From positions 124,001 to 188,000 of the forward strand of contig JAKAGV010000003.1 in the NCBI GenBank assembly GCA_021815405.1: 64,000 bases of DNA. The letters run 5' to 3'. Of this stretch, positions 18,399 to 27,679 are shown piece after piece (the first letter of the stretch is position 1; each line of letters opens with the position of its first letter). The translations under genes and the position numbers were made by a program. The notes under the pieces are model-generated. The model was given only the letters and a program-made list of their open reading frames with translations. It searched no databases and was not told where the DNA came from. This DNA is from Bacteroidota bacterium (lineage in GTDB: Bacteria; Bacteroidota; Ignavibacteria; Ignavibacteriales; Ignavibacteriaceae).

Positions 18399-18812
18399 GA
18401 TTTATTTTCCTTAATCGAATATTTATTTGTTCAAAAATTTTTCGCTGCCCAGTTTATCTTTCAATACTCAATCATTCTGAACGCAGCTTTTGGTTCCACT
18501 TTGCCAATAAGAATGCCAACTCTAATCTTCAAATGCTTTGAGAATTAATTCTTTGAATTTTTTATGGAATAAAGAGAAAACGAAAATGGGACTCCAAGTG
18601 ATATGATAAATCTCGATAGAAACATTGCAGACCTGCATTATGGTTGAGCCTTAATCGTGCAGCAATGCAAGGTAAGAATCCTGATTCTTAAATGTTGAAG
18701 CTCTTTTTAATCTATTTAATCGTCAAAATTGAAAAATACTGTGCGGCATAGAAGTTGGATCACTTTTGGCAGAAATTCTATTTAATATATTTGGCACTAG
18801 AAAGGCAAAAAA
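18399..18812. other. Divergent intergenic region between porin and YceI genes
   Basis: About 410 bp that must hold both promoters. It contains a short perfect palindrome, AAGAATC-CT-GATTCTT (18674-18689), which could be an operator. No reading frame of interest was seen. Confidence 0.5.
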
Positions 18813-19436
18813 ATGAAATCGATTAAAAGTATAATACCAATAATTATAATTGCTGGTTTGCTATGCGGCAAATCTTTTGCGCAAGCAACTAAAGAAGTTA
18901 AATATCAAATTCTTCCGGCAAGCAAACTGACAATAGATGGTACATCCACTTTTCATAAATTCACCATTAATGCAACCGAACTAGACGGATATCTTGTAAT
19001 GAACGGAACCAAATCAAACGGAAATTTTAAAGCCGATCTTGAAAATGTTGGAACTCTTAACGTTGTTGTTCCGGTTAAAAAGCTTAATAGTGGTGAAAAC
19101 TCTATGAATGAAAATATGGATAAAGCACTAAAAGCAGAAGAGAATCCAGACATTACCTTTGCACTAAAAAATATAGCTGTAAGCAATGAGAAAACAAGTG
19201 CAGGTGATGCGCTGAAGATTTACGCAAACGGAATATTGACAATTGCTGGCGTAAGTAAAGAAATTAACATGACCGTTGAAAGTTCCAAAACTCAGGATGG
19301 ATTACTTCATTTTACTGGCGAACAAAGCTTGAAAATGACGGACTACGGTGTTAAGCCTCCGACTATGTTCTTCGGAACCGTGACTGTCGGTGATGCAGTT
19401 ACAGTACATTTTGATTTAACACTGGCGGCTAAATAA
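18813..19436 (+). CDS. YceI-family periplasmic protein (first copy)
   Basis: A secreted lipocalin-like protein of the YceI family, which binds polyisoprenoid-type lipids in characterised members. The signal peptide runs to about residue 24 (GLLCGKSFAQ). The family signatures are LTIDGTSTFHKFTI near 38, a central EENPDITFAL, and the late LKMTDYGVKPPTMFFGTVTVGDAV. Length 207 is standard. The ribosome site AAAGGC sits before ATG 18813. A second, divergent YceI gene follows 160 bp downstream. The function in this organism is unknown; quinone or lipid carriage is a family-level guess. Confidence 0.88.
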   Translation: MKSIKSIIPIIIIAGLLCGKSFAQATKEVKYQILPASKLTIDGTSTFHKFTINATELDGYLVMNGTKSNGNFKADLENVGTLNVVVPVKKLNSGENSMNENMDKALKAEENPDITFALKNIAVSNEKTSAGDALKIYANGILTIAGVSKEINMTVESSKTQDGLLHFTGEQSLKMTDYGVKPPTMFFGTVTVGDAVTVHFDLTLAAK

Positions 19437-19597
19437 AAAAGCTTTCATATAACAAAAGTCATTTGCAAAATATAAGAAATGAATTATGTTAATAATGAAA
19501 GAAAGTTTGGAACTTACGGAATTAAAAGTTTCTTCTCTTACAAAGAGAAAAAGAATTCGGTTAATCTAAACTTTCGGCATTGATAGAGATTGACGGT

Positions 19598-20248
19598 ATG
19601 TTTAAGAAAATGAATCTAAAGCAAATAATAATATTGATGTTCAGCTTAATCCCTCTAAGCGGTTTTATTAAAGCTCAGAATGATGATATCAAATATGTTA
19701 CTCAGGCAGGCAGTAAGCTCTGGATAGATGGAACTTCAACAATAGACAGCTTTACGTGTGTTACCCACCAGATAAATGGATTTGCAGATATAGTAAACAG
19801 TATTGATATGAATGACAATTCTCTTGGGAAAGATAAAGTGGAAGTAACGGTTCCGGTATTCACGCTTGACTGCGGCAAGAGCATTATGAATGATGATATG
19901 TATAATGCTATGAAAGCGAATAAATTCCCTTTGATAAAGTATGAATTAATTAAGGCTCATATTGATTCCAAGTTAGATTCAACTGCCAATAGGTTTATGC
20001 TTGAGACTTATGGCTATCTAACAATTGCAGGTGTAACAAATAGAGTTGACATCTTGATAAATGTAGAAAAACTTGATAATAAGCGCTATAGATTAACTGG
20101 AAAAAAATCTCTATCGATGCTGGATTATGGAATTGTTCCTCCTTCTCACTTCTTCGGATTAATTCGCGCTCATGACCAGCTTGTTGTTAATTTTGATATA
20201 ACCGCTGCGCGAGAAAACAGCCTGGTCAGAACAGATTTTAAACACTAA
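19598..20248 (+). CDS. YceI-family periplasmic protein (second copy)
   Basis: A paralogue of the preceding gene: signal peptide, then LWIDGTSTIDSFTCVTHQ, a central NKFPLIKYEL, and LSMLDYGIVPPSHFFGLIRAHD near the end. It differs in carrying two cysteines (about residues 54 and 91) that the first copy lacks, which could form a disulfide. I start at ATG 19598 (MFKKMNLKQ). The frame can be extended to a TTG at 19580, or shortened to ATG 19610. The two copies are similar in layout but well diverged, so the duplication is old. Confidence 0.85.
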   Translation: MFKKMNLKQIIILMFSLIPLSGFIKAQNDDIKYVTQAGSKLWIDGTSTIDSFTCVTHQINGFADIVNSIDMNDNSLGKDKVEVTVPVFTLDCGKSIMNDDMYNAMKANKFPLIKYELIKAHIDSKLDSTANRFMLETYGYLTIAGVTNRVDILINVEKLDNKRYRLTGKKSLSMLDYGIVPPSHFFGLIRAHDQLVVNFDITAARENSLVRTDFKH

Positions 20249-20290
20249 AATAGATTTAAAATATTTAGTTTAGATTATCCACATAAAAAT

Positions 20291-21040
20291 TTACTTAAGT
20301 ATTTCTTTTAATCTTTCATAACCGGTTTTGCTGACCGGCAAGGATGTTTTATCTTCCAGTACAACCTGATAGGATTCTTTTTCAAGAAGCTCAATTTTTT
20401 TTATTCGTTTAATTGATGCAATGTAGGAACGATGTATCCGGACAAAATCTTTCGGGTTAAGATGTCCCTCGAAATATCTCATCGTTTTCTGTTTTAGAAA
20501 TTTTCCTTCATCCGAATGAATCATTACATAATCATCCTGGGCTTCCAGGTACATTATCTTATCCGATGGAACAATAGAAATTTTCGGTCCGTCTTTTATA
20601 ACTACTCTGTCAAGAAATTCATTTGAAGAATCTTTCTCGACTATCAAATTCTTAACGGTGCTTGTGTTAAACTTTTTATCTTTTAAGTGAACAAGAGCTT
20701 TATCTAGCGCTTCCTTGAATCTTTCAACTGAAAAAGGCTTAAGCAGATAATCCACAGCATTAACTTCAAATGCTTTAAGTGCAAATTGATCATATGCTGT
20801 AGTAAAAATTATAGTCGGTGGATTGTCGAGAAGTTCAAGCATTTCAAATCCGTTAATCTTCGGCATCTGGATATCGAGAAAAATTAAATCAGGTGTCAGT
20901 TCATTGATTTTCTTAAATCCGTCAAAACCGTTCGAACACTCTGCAACAACTTCAATATTATAATTATTTTTTACATAGCCTTTAATTATTTCCCTGGCAA
21001 GCTTTTCATCATCGATTATGATTGCACGTGCTTTATTCAT
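20291..21040 (-). CDS. LytTR-family response regulator
   Basis: A two-component response regulator of the LytR/AlgR type. The receiver domain is at residues 5-120, with acidic IIIDDE, phospho-acceptor D56 in LIFLDIQMP, the threonine in IIFTTAYD and lysine in YLLKPFS. The LytTR DNA-binding domain is at about 150-249 (YLEAQDDYVMIHSDEGKFL; FVRIHRSYIAS). LytTR proteins bind imperfect direct repeats near promoters. It follows the LytS-like kinase by 75 bp on the same strand and is clearly its partner. Confidence 0.93.
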   Translation of the reverse strand: MNKARAIIIDDEKLAREIIKGYVKNNYNIEVVAECSNGFDGFKKINELTPDLIFLDIQMPKINGFEMLELLDNPPTIIFTTAYDQFALKAFEVNAVDYLLKPFSVERFKEALDKALVHLKDKKFNTSTVKNLIVEKDSSNEFLDRVVIKDGPKISIVPSDKIMYLEAQDDYVMIHSDEGKFLKQKTMRYFEGHLNPKDFVRIHRSYIASIKRIKKIELLEKESYQVVLEDKTSLPVSKTGYERLKEILK

Positions 21041-21115
21041 ATTTGTAATTTTAGTTGTGTACTTTCTAAATTAAAAATAAAATCCGACAGAAACATAGAG
21101 TCTAAGATTTTTATA

Positions 21116-22162
21116 TTACACCGGGATATAAAGATTGACTTTGAACCGTTCCGCTTCCTTTTTAACTTCAAGTAAATCAGGGCGGTGATACATAAGCTCC
21201 ATCCTATTTTTAATATTCTGAAGTCCGATTCCGGTTCCTTTAAAAGAAGAGGTGCTCGGATCGTAATTATTCTCAAGCGATATTCTGAAAAACAAATCTT
21301 CTCTTGCGCAAGTCAGCGTAATAAACACTTTTTCCAGTGATTCATAAACCGCATGCTTTATTGCGTTCTCAAACAGCGGCTGAAGTATCATGTTTGGAAT
21401 CGAAATATTTTTACAATCATCACTTACTTTTTCGATATATTCAAACTTATCTTCAAAACGAATCTTTTCAATTTCTAAGTAGAGTTTTATATTTTTCAAC
21501 TCATCGCAAAATGGAGCCATTTCTTTTTCGCTGTTGGCAAGGGTATAGCGGAGAAAATCAGCTAATTTTAGAATCATTCCGCGTGCCCGTTCCGGATCTA
21601 TTACTGTTAATGCGCTCATAGAATTTAGGCTGTTAAATATAAAGTGCGGATTGATCTGAAATTTCAGTATCTTAAGTTCTGCTTCCATTACCAAATTCTT
21701 TAATTCAGATTCTCTTGAAATCCTTTCCTGATTTTCCTTATAATAGATATACATATAATATAAGGAAACAATTAGTAGGTAAAACAACAAGCCTATTAAA
21801 AACTTCCATACCAAAGTTGTTTGGAAAAAGTTCAAATATTCTCTCGCCGGCGAAAAGATATTAACTAATAAAAAATAACCGATCAATAGCCAAAGTGCGG
21901 AAGTTAAAATGCTTCCGATTAAATGGGTGAAAGTTAGTTTGATAATGCTGTTATCTTCAATTGAAAGATATCTGGCAGGGAACCATAATATTATTCCTAA
22001 ACCGCAGAGCAAAATGTTGAATATCAGATCTGATGCAGCAGATGCTGGATTTATTTTTATATAATAAATCAGAAGTAACAAAGAAATGGCTGAAAATATT
22101 AGCCAAAACAGGAGATATAAAATTAGGTTTCTACGATTTTCAAGAATCGGATTTGATGTCAT
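21116..22162 (-). CDS. LytS-type sensor histidine kinase
   Basis: A membrane sensor kinase of the His_kinase (PF06580) family. Four or five transmembrane segments lie in residues 10-150, with no large periplasmic domain. They are followed by the family phospho-acceptor motif KFQINPHFIFNSLNSM (histidine near 194) and an ATPase domain with PNMILQPLFENAIKHA (N-box) and GTGIGLQNIKNRM (G-box). Such kinases pair with LytTR regulators, here the next gene. The LiaF-like gene upstream on the same strand ends 15 bp before the start. This suggests a three-gene envelope-stress unit. Confidence 0.92.
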   Translation of the reverse strand: MTSNPILENRRNLILYLLFWLIFSAISLLLLIYYIKINPASAASDLIFNILLCGLGIILWFPARYLSIEDNSIIKLTFTHLIGSILTSALWLLIGYFLLVNIFSPAREYLNFFQTTLVWKFLIGLLFYLLIVSLYYMYIYYKENQERISRESELKNLVMEAELKILKFQINPHFIFNSLNSMSALTVIDPERARGMILKLADFLRYTLANSEKEMAPFCDELKNIKLYLEIEKIRFEDKFEYIEKVSDDCKNISIPNMILQPLFENAIKHAVYESLEKVFITLTCAREDLFFRISLENNYDPSTSSFKGTGIGLQNIKNRMELMYHRPDLLEVKKEAERFKVNLYIPV

Positions 22163-22177
22163 CCTGATGCTCTTTGC

Positions 22178-22891
22178 TTAGTAACCTTTAATCTCTCCGC
22201 CGCCAAAGATAGCGACGCCTTTAATAATTAACGTACGAGTAGTATCGAGTGGGGTGCCCGGATTTCTCATCGTTTTATTGGAAAAGCCTCCGAATATCGG
22301 CGTTACATTTATTCTAACATTCCAATCTCTTGGAATAATGAAATTAGCGCCGCCGAAGATCATAACAATATCTACAATAACATCGCCTTCAGCAAGTTTG
22401 CATTGGGTAAAGTCTAATTCGGAACCGCCGAAAATTGATGTAATGTTTCCGCCTTTAAAATTATCTGAAGTAATTATTTTATGCGAACCCCCGAATATTG
22501 CGACTTCGTCGATATAATCTTTATCAAACGTATTACCGTTTTTCCAATCTTGATAATGATAAGGGGATCGCCTTCTAAAAATTATCAGTATACCAAGTGC
22601 GATAAATATCAGAGGCAGTAAAAAATTATCGTTGAAATAAAAATGGGGATATACTCGCGGCAGAAGGATAAGCAAGCCGAAAATTGTCAATATCAATCCA
22701 AGCAGCTTATTTCTTGAATTAATCATCACCATCAATCCCATAAAAAAGATTACAAACGGAATTGAGAAAATTACATGAGAGATATTGAAGCCAAAAAAGT
22801 TGAGCGACTGCAATAAATACAGAGCCCCAATAATTATTAATACAGTTCCCAACGTAATTCTGGAACTTTTTGAATCATGTCTGCGAGACAT
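22178..22891 (-). CDS. LiaF-like membrane protein
   Basis: Four hydrophobic segments occupy residues 14-105, alternating with short loops. The cytosolic or extracytosolic C-terminal half has repeated glycine-rich strands (VAIFGGSHKI, TSIFGGSELD, MIFGGANFIIP, PIFGGFSNK, VAIFGGGEIKG), typical of the LiaF C-terminal beta-helix. In Firmicutes, LiaF restrains the LiaRS envelope-stress system. Here it is first in a unit with a LytS-type kinase and LytTR regulator, so an analogous inhibitory role is plausible but inferred. The weak Shine-Dalgarno GGTAAT precedes ATG 22891. Confidence 0.85.
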   Translation of the reverse strand: MSRRHDSKSSRITLGTVLIIIGALYLLQSLNFFGFNISHVIFSIPFVIFFMGLMVMINSRNKLLGLILTIFGLLILLPRVYPHFYFNDNFLLPLIFIALGILIIFRRRSPYHYQDWKNGNTFDKDYIDEVAIFGGSHKIITSDNFKGGNITSIFGGSELDFTQCKLAEGDVIVDIVMIFGGANFIIPRDWNVRINVTPIFGGFSNKTMRNPGTPLDTTRTLIIKGVAIFGGGEIKGY

Positions 22892-23529
22892 CTTAATTAC
22901 CTTTAGTTTTATTTTCCAAGTTTTACTGCGTCAAGTTAATTTTAAAAACAACTCTGCAAAAGATAAAATCGGTAGACACTGGAATTTTATCGGTAAATTT
23001 CTCTAAAAGCTTTTTATAATTATCATTGGATTAAAAGATTTTTCTTAAAAGATAAGTCGGTTAAAATATACCTGCAGGCTATAAATTTTTGAACAATGGT
23101 CAGAATTTTAGTCTTACTCTGAAACTTATTCCTAAACTTTTACAAAATTCAATCGATAATAGCATTGAAATCAGCCGGAAAAGATGGTATCCTTTTCTTT
23201 TTCCTCTGGCATAGCAATTGTTAAATTTGCTTTACGGGCTGTTGTTTGGTTACTTACCTGCAGCTTCTTTATTGAAGATGAAATTTCTGAGTTTCCGGGT
23301 AAAGAATTCTACAAACAACAGCCCAATCATTTTTAAACATTTCGAACTCTTCATCTATCTTTATTAAAAAACAAAAAATTTAGCCGGATAAAAGTTTCCA
23401 CCAACCGCTAATGTCCTCAGATTAACATTGTTTTTCAGCAATCTACGTAAATATGCTTCCAATTTTTTAGTTACTTCTTTAAAAATACTTATATTTACGA
23501 CTGCATTGTTAAAACTTTACGGATAAAAA
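22892..23529. other. Large divergent intergenic region upstream of metG
   Basis: About 640 bp between the leftward LiaF-like unit and rightward metG, without a credible reading frame. It holds the 89-nt inverted-repeat structure at 23236-23324, described separately. No tRNA is recognisable. Confidence 0.55.
23236..23324. repeat. 89-nt hairpin-forming inverted repeat
   Basis: A perfect 13-bp inverted repeat, GGGCTGTTGTTTG (23236-23248) and CAAACAACAGCCC (23312-23324), encloses 63 nt. Inside are smaller complementary segments: TTACCT/GGGTAA, and CTTC-TTTATT-GAAG. It lies between divergent genes, so it is not a terminator of either. A structured RNA, a metG leader element or a small mobile repeat are all possible. 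Confidence 0.55.
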
Positions 23530-25572
23530 TTGTCACAGGAAAAGATTTTAGTAACAGCGGCGCTTCCTTATGCTAATGGTCCGATTCATTTAGGCCATTT
23601 AAGCGGCGCATATCTGCCTGCAGATATTTATGTTAGATATAAAAGACTGAAGGGAAGCGATATTGTTTTTATTTGCGGCTCTGATGAGCATGGCGTTCCT
23701 ATTACGATTAGTGCAGATAAAGAAGGTGTTAAGCCGAAGGTAATAATAGACCGCTACCATGAGCTGAATAAAATGGCATTCGAACAGTTCGGGATGAGTT
23801 TTGATAATTATTCTCGGACTAGCTTGCCAATTCACCATGAAACAGGTAAGGAATTTTTTCTTGAATTTTATAACCGAGGGATTTTAGTTGAAAAGCAATC
23901 ACAGCAGTTCTACGACGAAAAAGCCAAAATGTTCCTGCCAGATAGATATGTCGAAGGTACCTGCCCGGTCTGCGGATATGAAGAAGCCCGCAGTGACGAA
24001 TGTGAAAATTGCGGTTCGCTTTACCAGCCGACTGAATTAAAAAATCCTAAAAGTAAAATCTCCGGTGAAAAACCGGTATTGAAAGAAACTTCCCACTGGT
24101 ACTTTCCGCTTGGGAAATATCAGAAAAGGCTCGAAGAATACATTAAGGAGATGAATGAAAAATTCGGCTGGAAGGAGAATGTTTTACAGTATTGCCGCGG
24201 ATGGTTTAAGGATGGTTTAGGCGATCGTGCAATTACACGCGATCTTGATTGGGGAATTAAAGTCCCTCTTGATGGTGTTGAAGGAAAAGTTCTTTACGTT
24301 TGGTTTGAAGCAGTCCTTGGATATATTTCTTCATCAAAAGAATGGGCACAAAATAAAGGTGATGAAAATCTTTGGCGTAAATACTGGCAGGATCCTGAAA
24401 CCAAATACGTGGCTTTCATCGGCAAAGACAATGTAGTTTTTCATTGTATTGTTTTCCCGGCTTTTTTGATGGCATGGAATGATGGTGAGAAAGTAAAATA
24501 CTGCCTTCCGCAAAATGTTCCTGCAAATGAGTTCCTCAATTTTGAAGGGAAAAAATTCTCCAAAAGCAGAAACTGGGGCATTGATGTTATTGACTTTCTT
24601 AAATTGTTTCCTGCAGATCCGCTCCGTTATACACTTGCCGCTAATCTTCCTGAAACAAGAGATACCGATTTTTACTGGAAGGAATTTCAACTTAGAAATA
24701 ACAGCGAGCTTGCGGATATTTTGGGCAATTTCATAAACAGAACTTTTACTTTCGTGCATAAGAATTTTGAAGGTAAAGTTCCGGCGAAAGGCAAGCTTGA
24801 GGATATTGATAATGAGATGATAAAAACTATTGATGAATATCCTGAGAAAATTTCTAAGCTGTTCGAATCTTACAAAATAAGAGACGGTGTTCTGGAAGCT
24901 ATGAACCTGGCGCGGGCAGGCAATAAATATTTTAATGATTCAGAGCCGTGGAAGACTATCAAATCTGATAAAGGAAAATGTGCGACAACCCTGAACATTT
25001 GTCTGCAGGCTATTTATACGCTTGCCGAATTGATGAATCCGGTTATCCCTTTCTCATCCGAAAAGATTTTTAAAATGCTAAATGCTGAAAAGACGGACTG
25101 GGCAAGCTGCGGAAAAGAAAATTTGAAAGCCGGACATCAATTGAATAATGCTGAGATAATATTTCCTAAAATTGAAGATGAAATTATAGAGAAACAGATG
25201 GAAAATTTGAATAAACCTGAAGAAAAAGTTGAACAAAAAACGGATGAAACCGTCTCAATAGACGAATTTTTGAAAATACAATTGAAGGTTGCTGAAATAA
25301 TTGAGGCAGAGAAGCTGGAAAAAAGTGAGAAGCTTCTAAAACTTAAGATAAGACTTGAAAATGAGGAAAGACAGGTAATTGCCGGTATTGCAAAAAGCTA
25401 CAAACCTGAAGATCTGATAAATAAAAAAGTAGTAATTGTAGCTAATCTTAAGCCTGCAAAATTAATGGGATTTGAATCTCAAGGGATGATTTTAGCTGCT
25501 GAGGATGAGAAAGGCGGGCTGCAAGTTTTATCCGTCAATAATTCAGTTAAAAGTGGAACTAGAGTTAAGTAG
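23530..25572 (+). CDS. metG: Methionyl-tRNA synthetase
   Basis: Charges tRNA-Met with methionine using ATP, in the cytosol. The class I HIGH-type motif is PIHLGHLSGAYLPAD near residue 20. A zinc-knuckle with four cysteines follows (CPVCGYEEARSDECENCG, about 145-162), and KFSKSRN (the KMSKS motif) lies near 342. A C-terminal Trbp111-like tRNA-binding domain begins near residue 580 (DEFLKIQLKVAEIIEAEKL). The 680 residues with fused C-terminal domain match the E. coli-type enzyme. The start is TTG at 23530; no in-frame ATG is nearby and the family N-terminus (ILVTAALPYANG) begins at once. Confidence 0.96.
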   Translation: MSQEKILVTAALPYANGPIHLGHLSGAYLPADIYVRYKRLKGSDIVFICGSDEHGVPITISADKEGVKPKVIIDRYHELNKMAFEQFGMSFDNYSRTSLPIHHETGKEFFLEFYNRGILVEKQSQQFYDEKAKMFLPDRYVEGTCPVCGYEEARSDECENCGSLYQPTELKNPKSKISGEKPVLKETSHWYFPLGKYQKRLEEYIKEMNEKFGWKENVLQYCRGWFKDGLGDRAITRDLDWGIKVPLDGVEGKVLYVWFEAVLGYISSSKEWAQNKGDENLWRKYWQDPETKYVAFIGKDNVVFHCIVFPAFLMAWNDGEKVKYCLPQNVPANEFLNFEGKKFSKSRNWGIDVIDFLKLFPADPLRYTLAANLPETRDTDFYWKEFQLRNNSELADILGNFINRTFTFVHKNFEGKVPAKGKLEDIDNEMIKTIDEYPEKISKLFESYKIRDGVLEAMNLARAGNKYFNDSEPWKTIKSDKGKCATTLNICLQAIYTLAELMNPVIPFSSEKIFKMLNAEKTDWASCGKENLKAGHQLNNAEIIFPKIEDEIIEKQMENLNKPEEKVEQKTDETVSIDEFLKIQLKVAEIIEAEKLEKSEKLLKLKIRLENEERQVIAGIAKSYKPEDLINKKVVIVANLKPAKLMGFESQGMILAAEDEKGGLQVLSVNNSVKSGTRVK

Positions 25573-25702
25573 AAATTGAAGATAGTTCTTAATTTATCCC
25601 AGATTACTTTATTCAATCATATTCATTTACCTTGATTTTATTGGGCTCTATAACTAAAATAACAAATTGAATTTTAATAATTAATAACAGGAGACATTGC
25701 AA

Positions 25703-27679
25703 ATGTTTTTACGGGTAGCTGTTTTTTTCACTCTGGCTTTAGGTTTTATTCTAACCTCATGCGCTCCGGAAGGCTCTCAAACTGTTTTAGCCAAATTCGG
25801 TGATCAGAAAATTACACTTGGTGATTTTGAAAAAGCATATAATAATAATGTCGGAAATAATGATGCGGTTAAGAAAGACAGTCTTTCTAAACTTAAGAAT
25901 TTTCTAAATCTTTATGTCGATTTCAGAATGAAGCTGAGAGATGCTGAAGTTAGAGGCTTTGACAGCGACTCTGAAATGCAAAATGAATTGCTTGACTATA
26001 AGAAAAAAGTCGGTGTGACTTATTTTCTCGAAACACATCTAGTCGATCCGGCTATTCATCAACTTTATGATCGGCGAGAATGGGAATACAGAGTAAGCCA
26101 TATTATGATAAGACCGGATTCAACCGGCGATGCTGCTGCTAAAAAGCTGGCTGAAGACTTACTGGATAGCCTTAAAAATGGTGCAGACTTTGCAACACTT
26201 GCAAAAAAATATTCGCAGGATAGATATTCTGCGTCGGACGGCGGAGATATATTTTATATAACTGCTGGAGAAGTTCCACCGGAATTTGAGGATGCAGTTT
26301 ACGCAACTCAGCCGGGGCATATTTATCCTCATGTCGTTAAAACTCCGTTCGGCTATCATATAATTGAAGTTACCGATAAGAGATTACGAATTCCGGAAAT
26401 AAGAGCAAGCCATATTCTTGCAAGTTTTTATACAAAATCAAAAGTTCCTGACACGACTGCCGCAAGATTGAAGATTGATTCTGCTATGGCAGAATTGAAA
26501 GCAGGAGTAGATTTTGCTGATGTCGCTAAAAAGTTTTCGGATGACTTCGGTTCTAAACAGCAAGGCGGTGATCTTGGTTATTTTGGAATCAGAATGATGG
26601 TTAAGCCTTTTGCGGAGGCTGCGTTCAATTTGAAGAAAGTTGGCGACATAAGTCCGATAATTGAAACCAGATATGGTTTCCATATAATTAAGCTCACTGG
26701 TATAAAACCACGTCCAACTTTTGAGGAAGACAAAGATAACCTTACAAAAATTTATAAACGTACAAGATATCAGGCTCAGTATGACAGCCTAATTGCAGAG
26801 CTAAGGAAGAAATTTGATTATAGAATTAATGATGTCGTCTATAACGAAGTAGCTGCTCAAGGCGATACCGGTAAAATAAACTTAGATAACCCGGATATTG
26901 ATAAGATTAAAAATGACTCCCTGTTTTATTTCAATGGCGGCTCTGTTAGTGTAGATGAATTTTTTAATAAATTAGATTCGCAGCCAGGATACAGTCCAAA
27001 ATTTTTGAATACTGCGGGATTTAAACAAGCAGTTGATAAAGTCAGCGGCGATGTTTTGCTTGAACAGCAGGCATTAATTCTCGACAAGACAGATCCAAGG
27101 TTTGCAAGCCTTATGAAGAACTACAAAGATGGTATTTATATCTTCAAGCTTCAGCAAGATGAAGTTTGGAATAAATTGAAAGTTGATTCAACCGATTTAT
27201 ACAAATATTACCTTGCCAACAAAGAAAAATATAAATGGCCTAATAGAGTTGAGTTCAAAGAAATTTATTCAAGAAGTGACTCTGCCATAAATCATTATTA
27301 TGATCTTTTAAAGCAGGGCGAAAGTTTTGATTCACTCGCATCTAAGTATACTGAAAGATCAGGCTATAAAGCAAAAGCTGGTGATTGGGGATTGGTAGAC
27401 GTTAACAGTTCCGACCTTGCGAAAGATGCTGATAAACTTGAACAGCCTGGTGATTACTCAAAGCCGATTAGTTTTGAAGGCGGTTTTTCTATAATTTATC
27501 TTGTTAAAAAGGACCCAGCTCACGATAAAACTTTTGAAGAAGCCAGGGCAGAAGTTTCAGGCGCTTATCAGGAGGTTGAAAGCAAAAAGCTTGAGAACGA
27601 CTACATTGATTATTTGACTAAAATATATAAACCGAAAATATATTACAGCGAACTTGATAAGGTGCATAAGTCTAATTAG
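25703..27679 (+). CDS. Lipoprotein peptidyl-prolyl isomerase with repeated parvulin domains
   Basis: A periplasmic folding factor that isomerises Xaa-Pro bonds in exported proteins. The signal peptide ends in a lipobox (LTSCAPEG), so it is probably membrane-anchored. A SurA_N-like region is followed by two clear parvulin domains (RVSHIMIRP...GYHIIEV and RASHILASF...GFHIIKL) and a third divergent one near the C-terminus (EFKEIYSRSDS...GFSIIYL). AGGAG lies 9 bp before ATG 25703. A TTG at 25697 is possible but too close to the ribosome site. At 658 residues it is longer than SurA or PpiC and nearer to PpiD/PrsA-like size. It overlaps the next gene by 26 bp. Confidence 0.9.
   Translation: MFLRVAVFFTLALGFILTSCAPEGSQTVLAKFGDQKITLGDFEKAYNNNVGNNDAVKKDSLSKLKNFLNLYVDFRMKLRDAEVRGFDSDSEMQNELLDYKKKVGVTYFLETHLVDPAIHQLYDRREWEYRVSHIMIRPDSTGDAAAKKLAEDLLDSLKNGADFATLAKKYSQDRYSASDGGDIFYITAGEVPPEFEDAVYATQPGHIYPHVVKTPFGYHIIEVTDKRLRIPEIRASHILASFYTKSKVPDTTAARLKIDSAMAELKAGVDFADVAKKFSDDFGSKQQGGDLGYFGIRMMVKPFAEAAFNLKKVGDISPIIETRYGFHIIKLTGIKPRPTFEEDKDNLTKIYKRTRYQAQYDSLIAELRKKFDYRINDVVYNEVAAQGDTGKINLDNPDIDKIKNDSLFYFNGGSVSVDEFFNKLDSQPGYSPKFLNTAGFKQAVDKVSGDVLLEQQALILDKTDPRFASLMKNYKDGIYIFKLQQDEVWNKLKVDSTDLYKYYLANKEKYKWPNRVEFKEIYSRSDSAINHYYDLLKQGESFDSLASKYTERSGYKAKAGDWGLVDVNSSDLAKDADKLEQPGDYSKPISFEGGFSIIYLVKKDPAHDKTFEEARAEVSGAYQEVESKKLENDYIDYLTKIYKPKIYYSELDKVHKSN

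Noticed and set aside
18792-18806. TGGCAC followed by GC at the -24/-12 spacing of a sigma-54 promoter before the first YceI gene
   Set aside because: The start of transcription would fall inside the coding sequence, and the second half overlaps the ribosome binding site. Chance match.
24334-24759. A 141-codon open frame on the minus strand
   Set aside because: It is antisense to metG, including the KMSKS region. No start signal or protein-like domain supports it.
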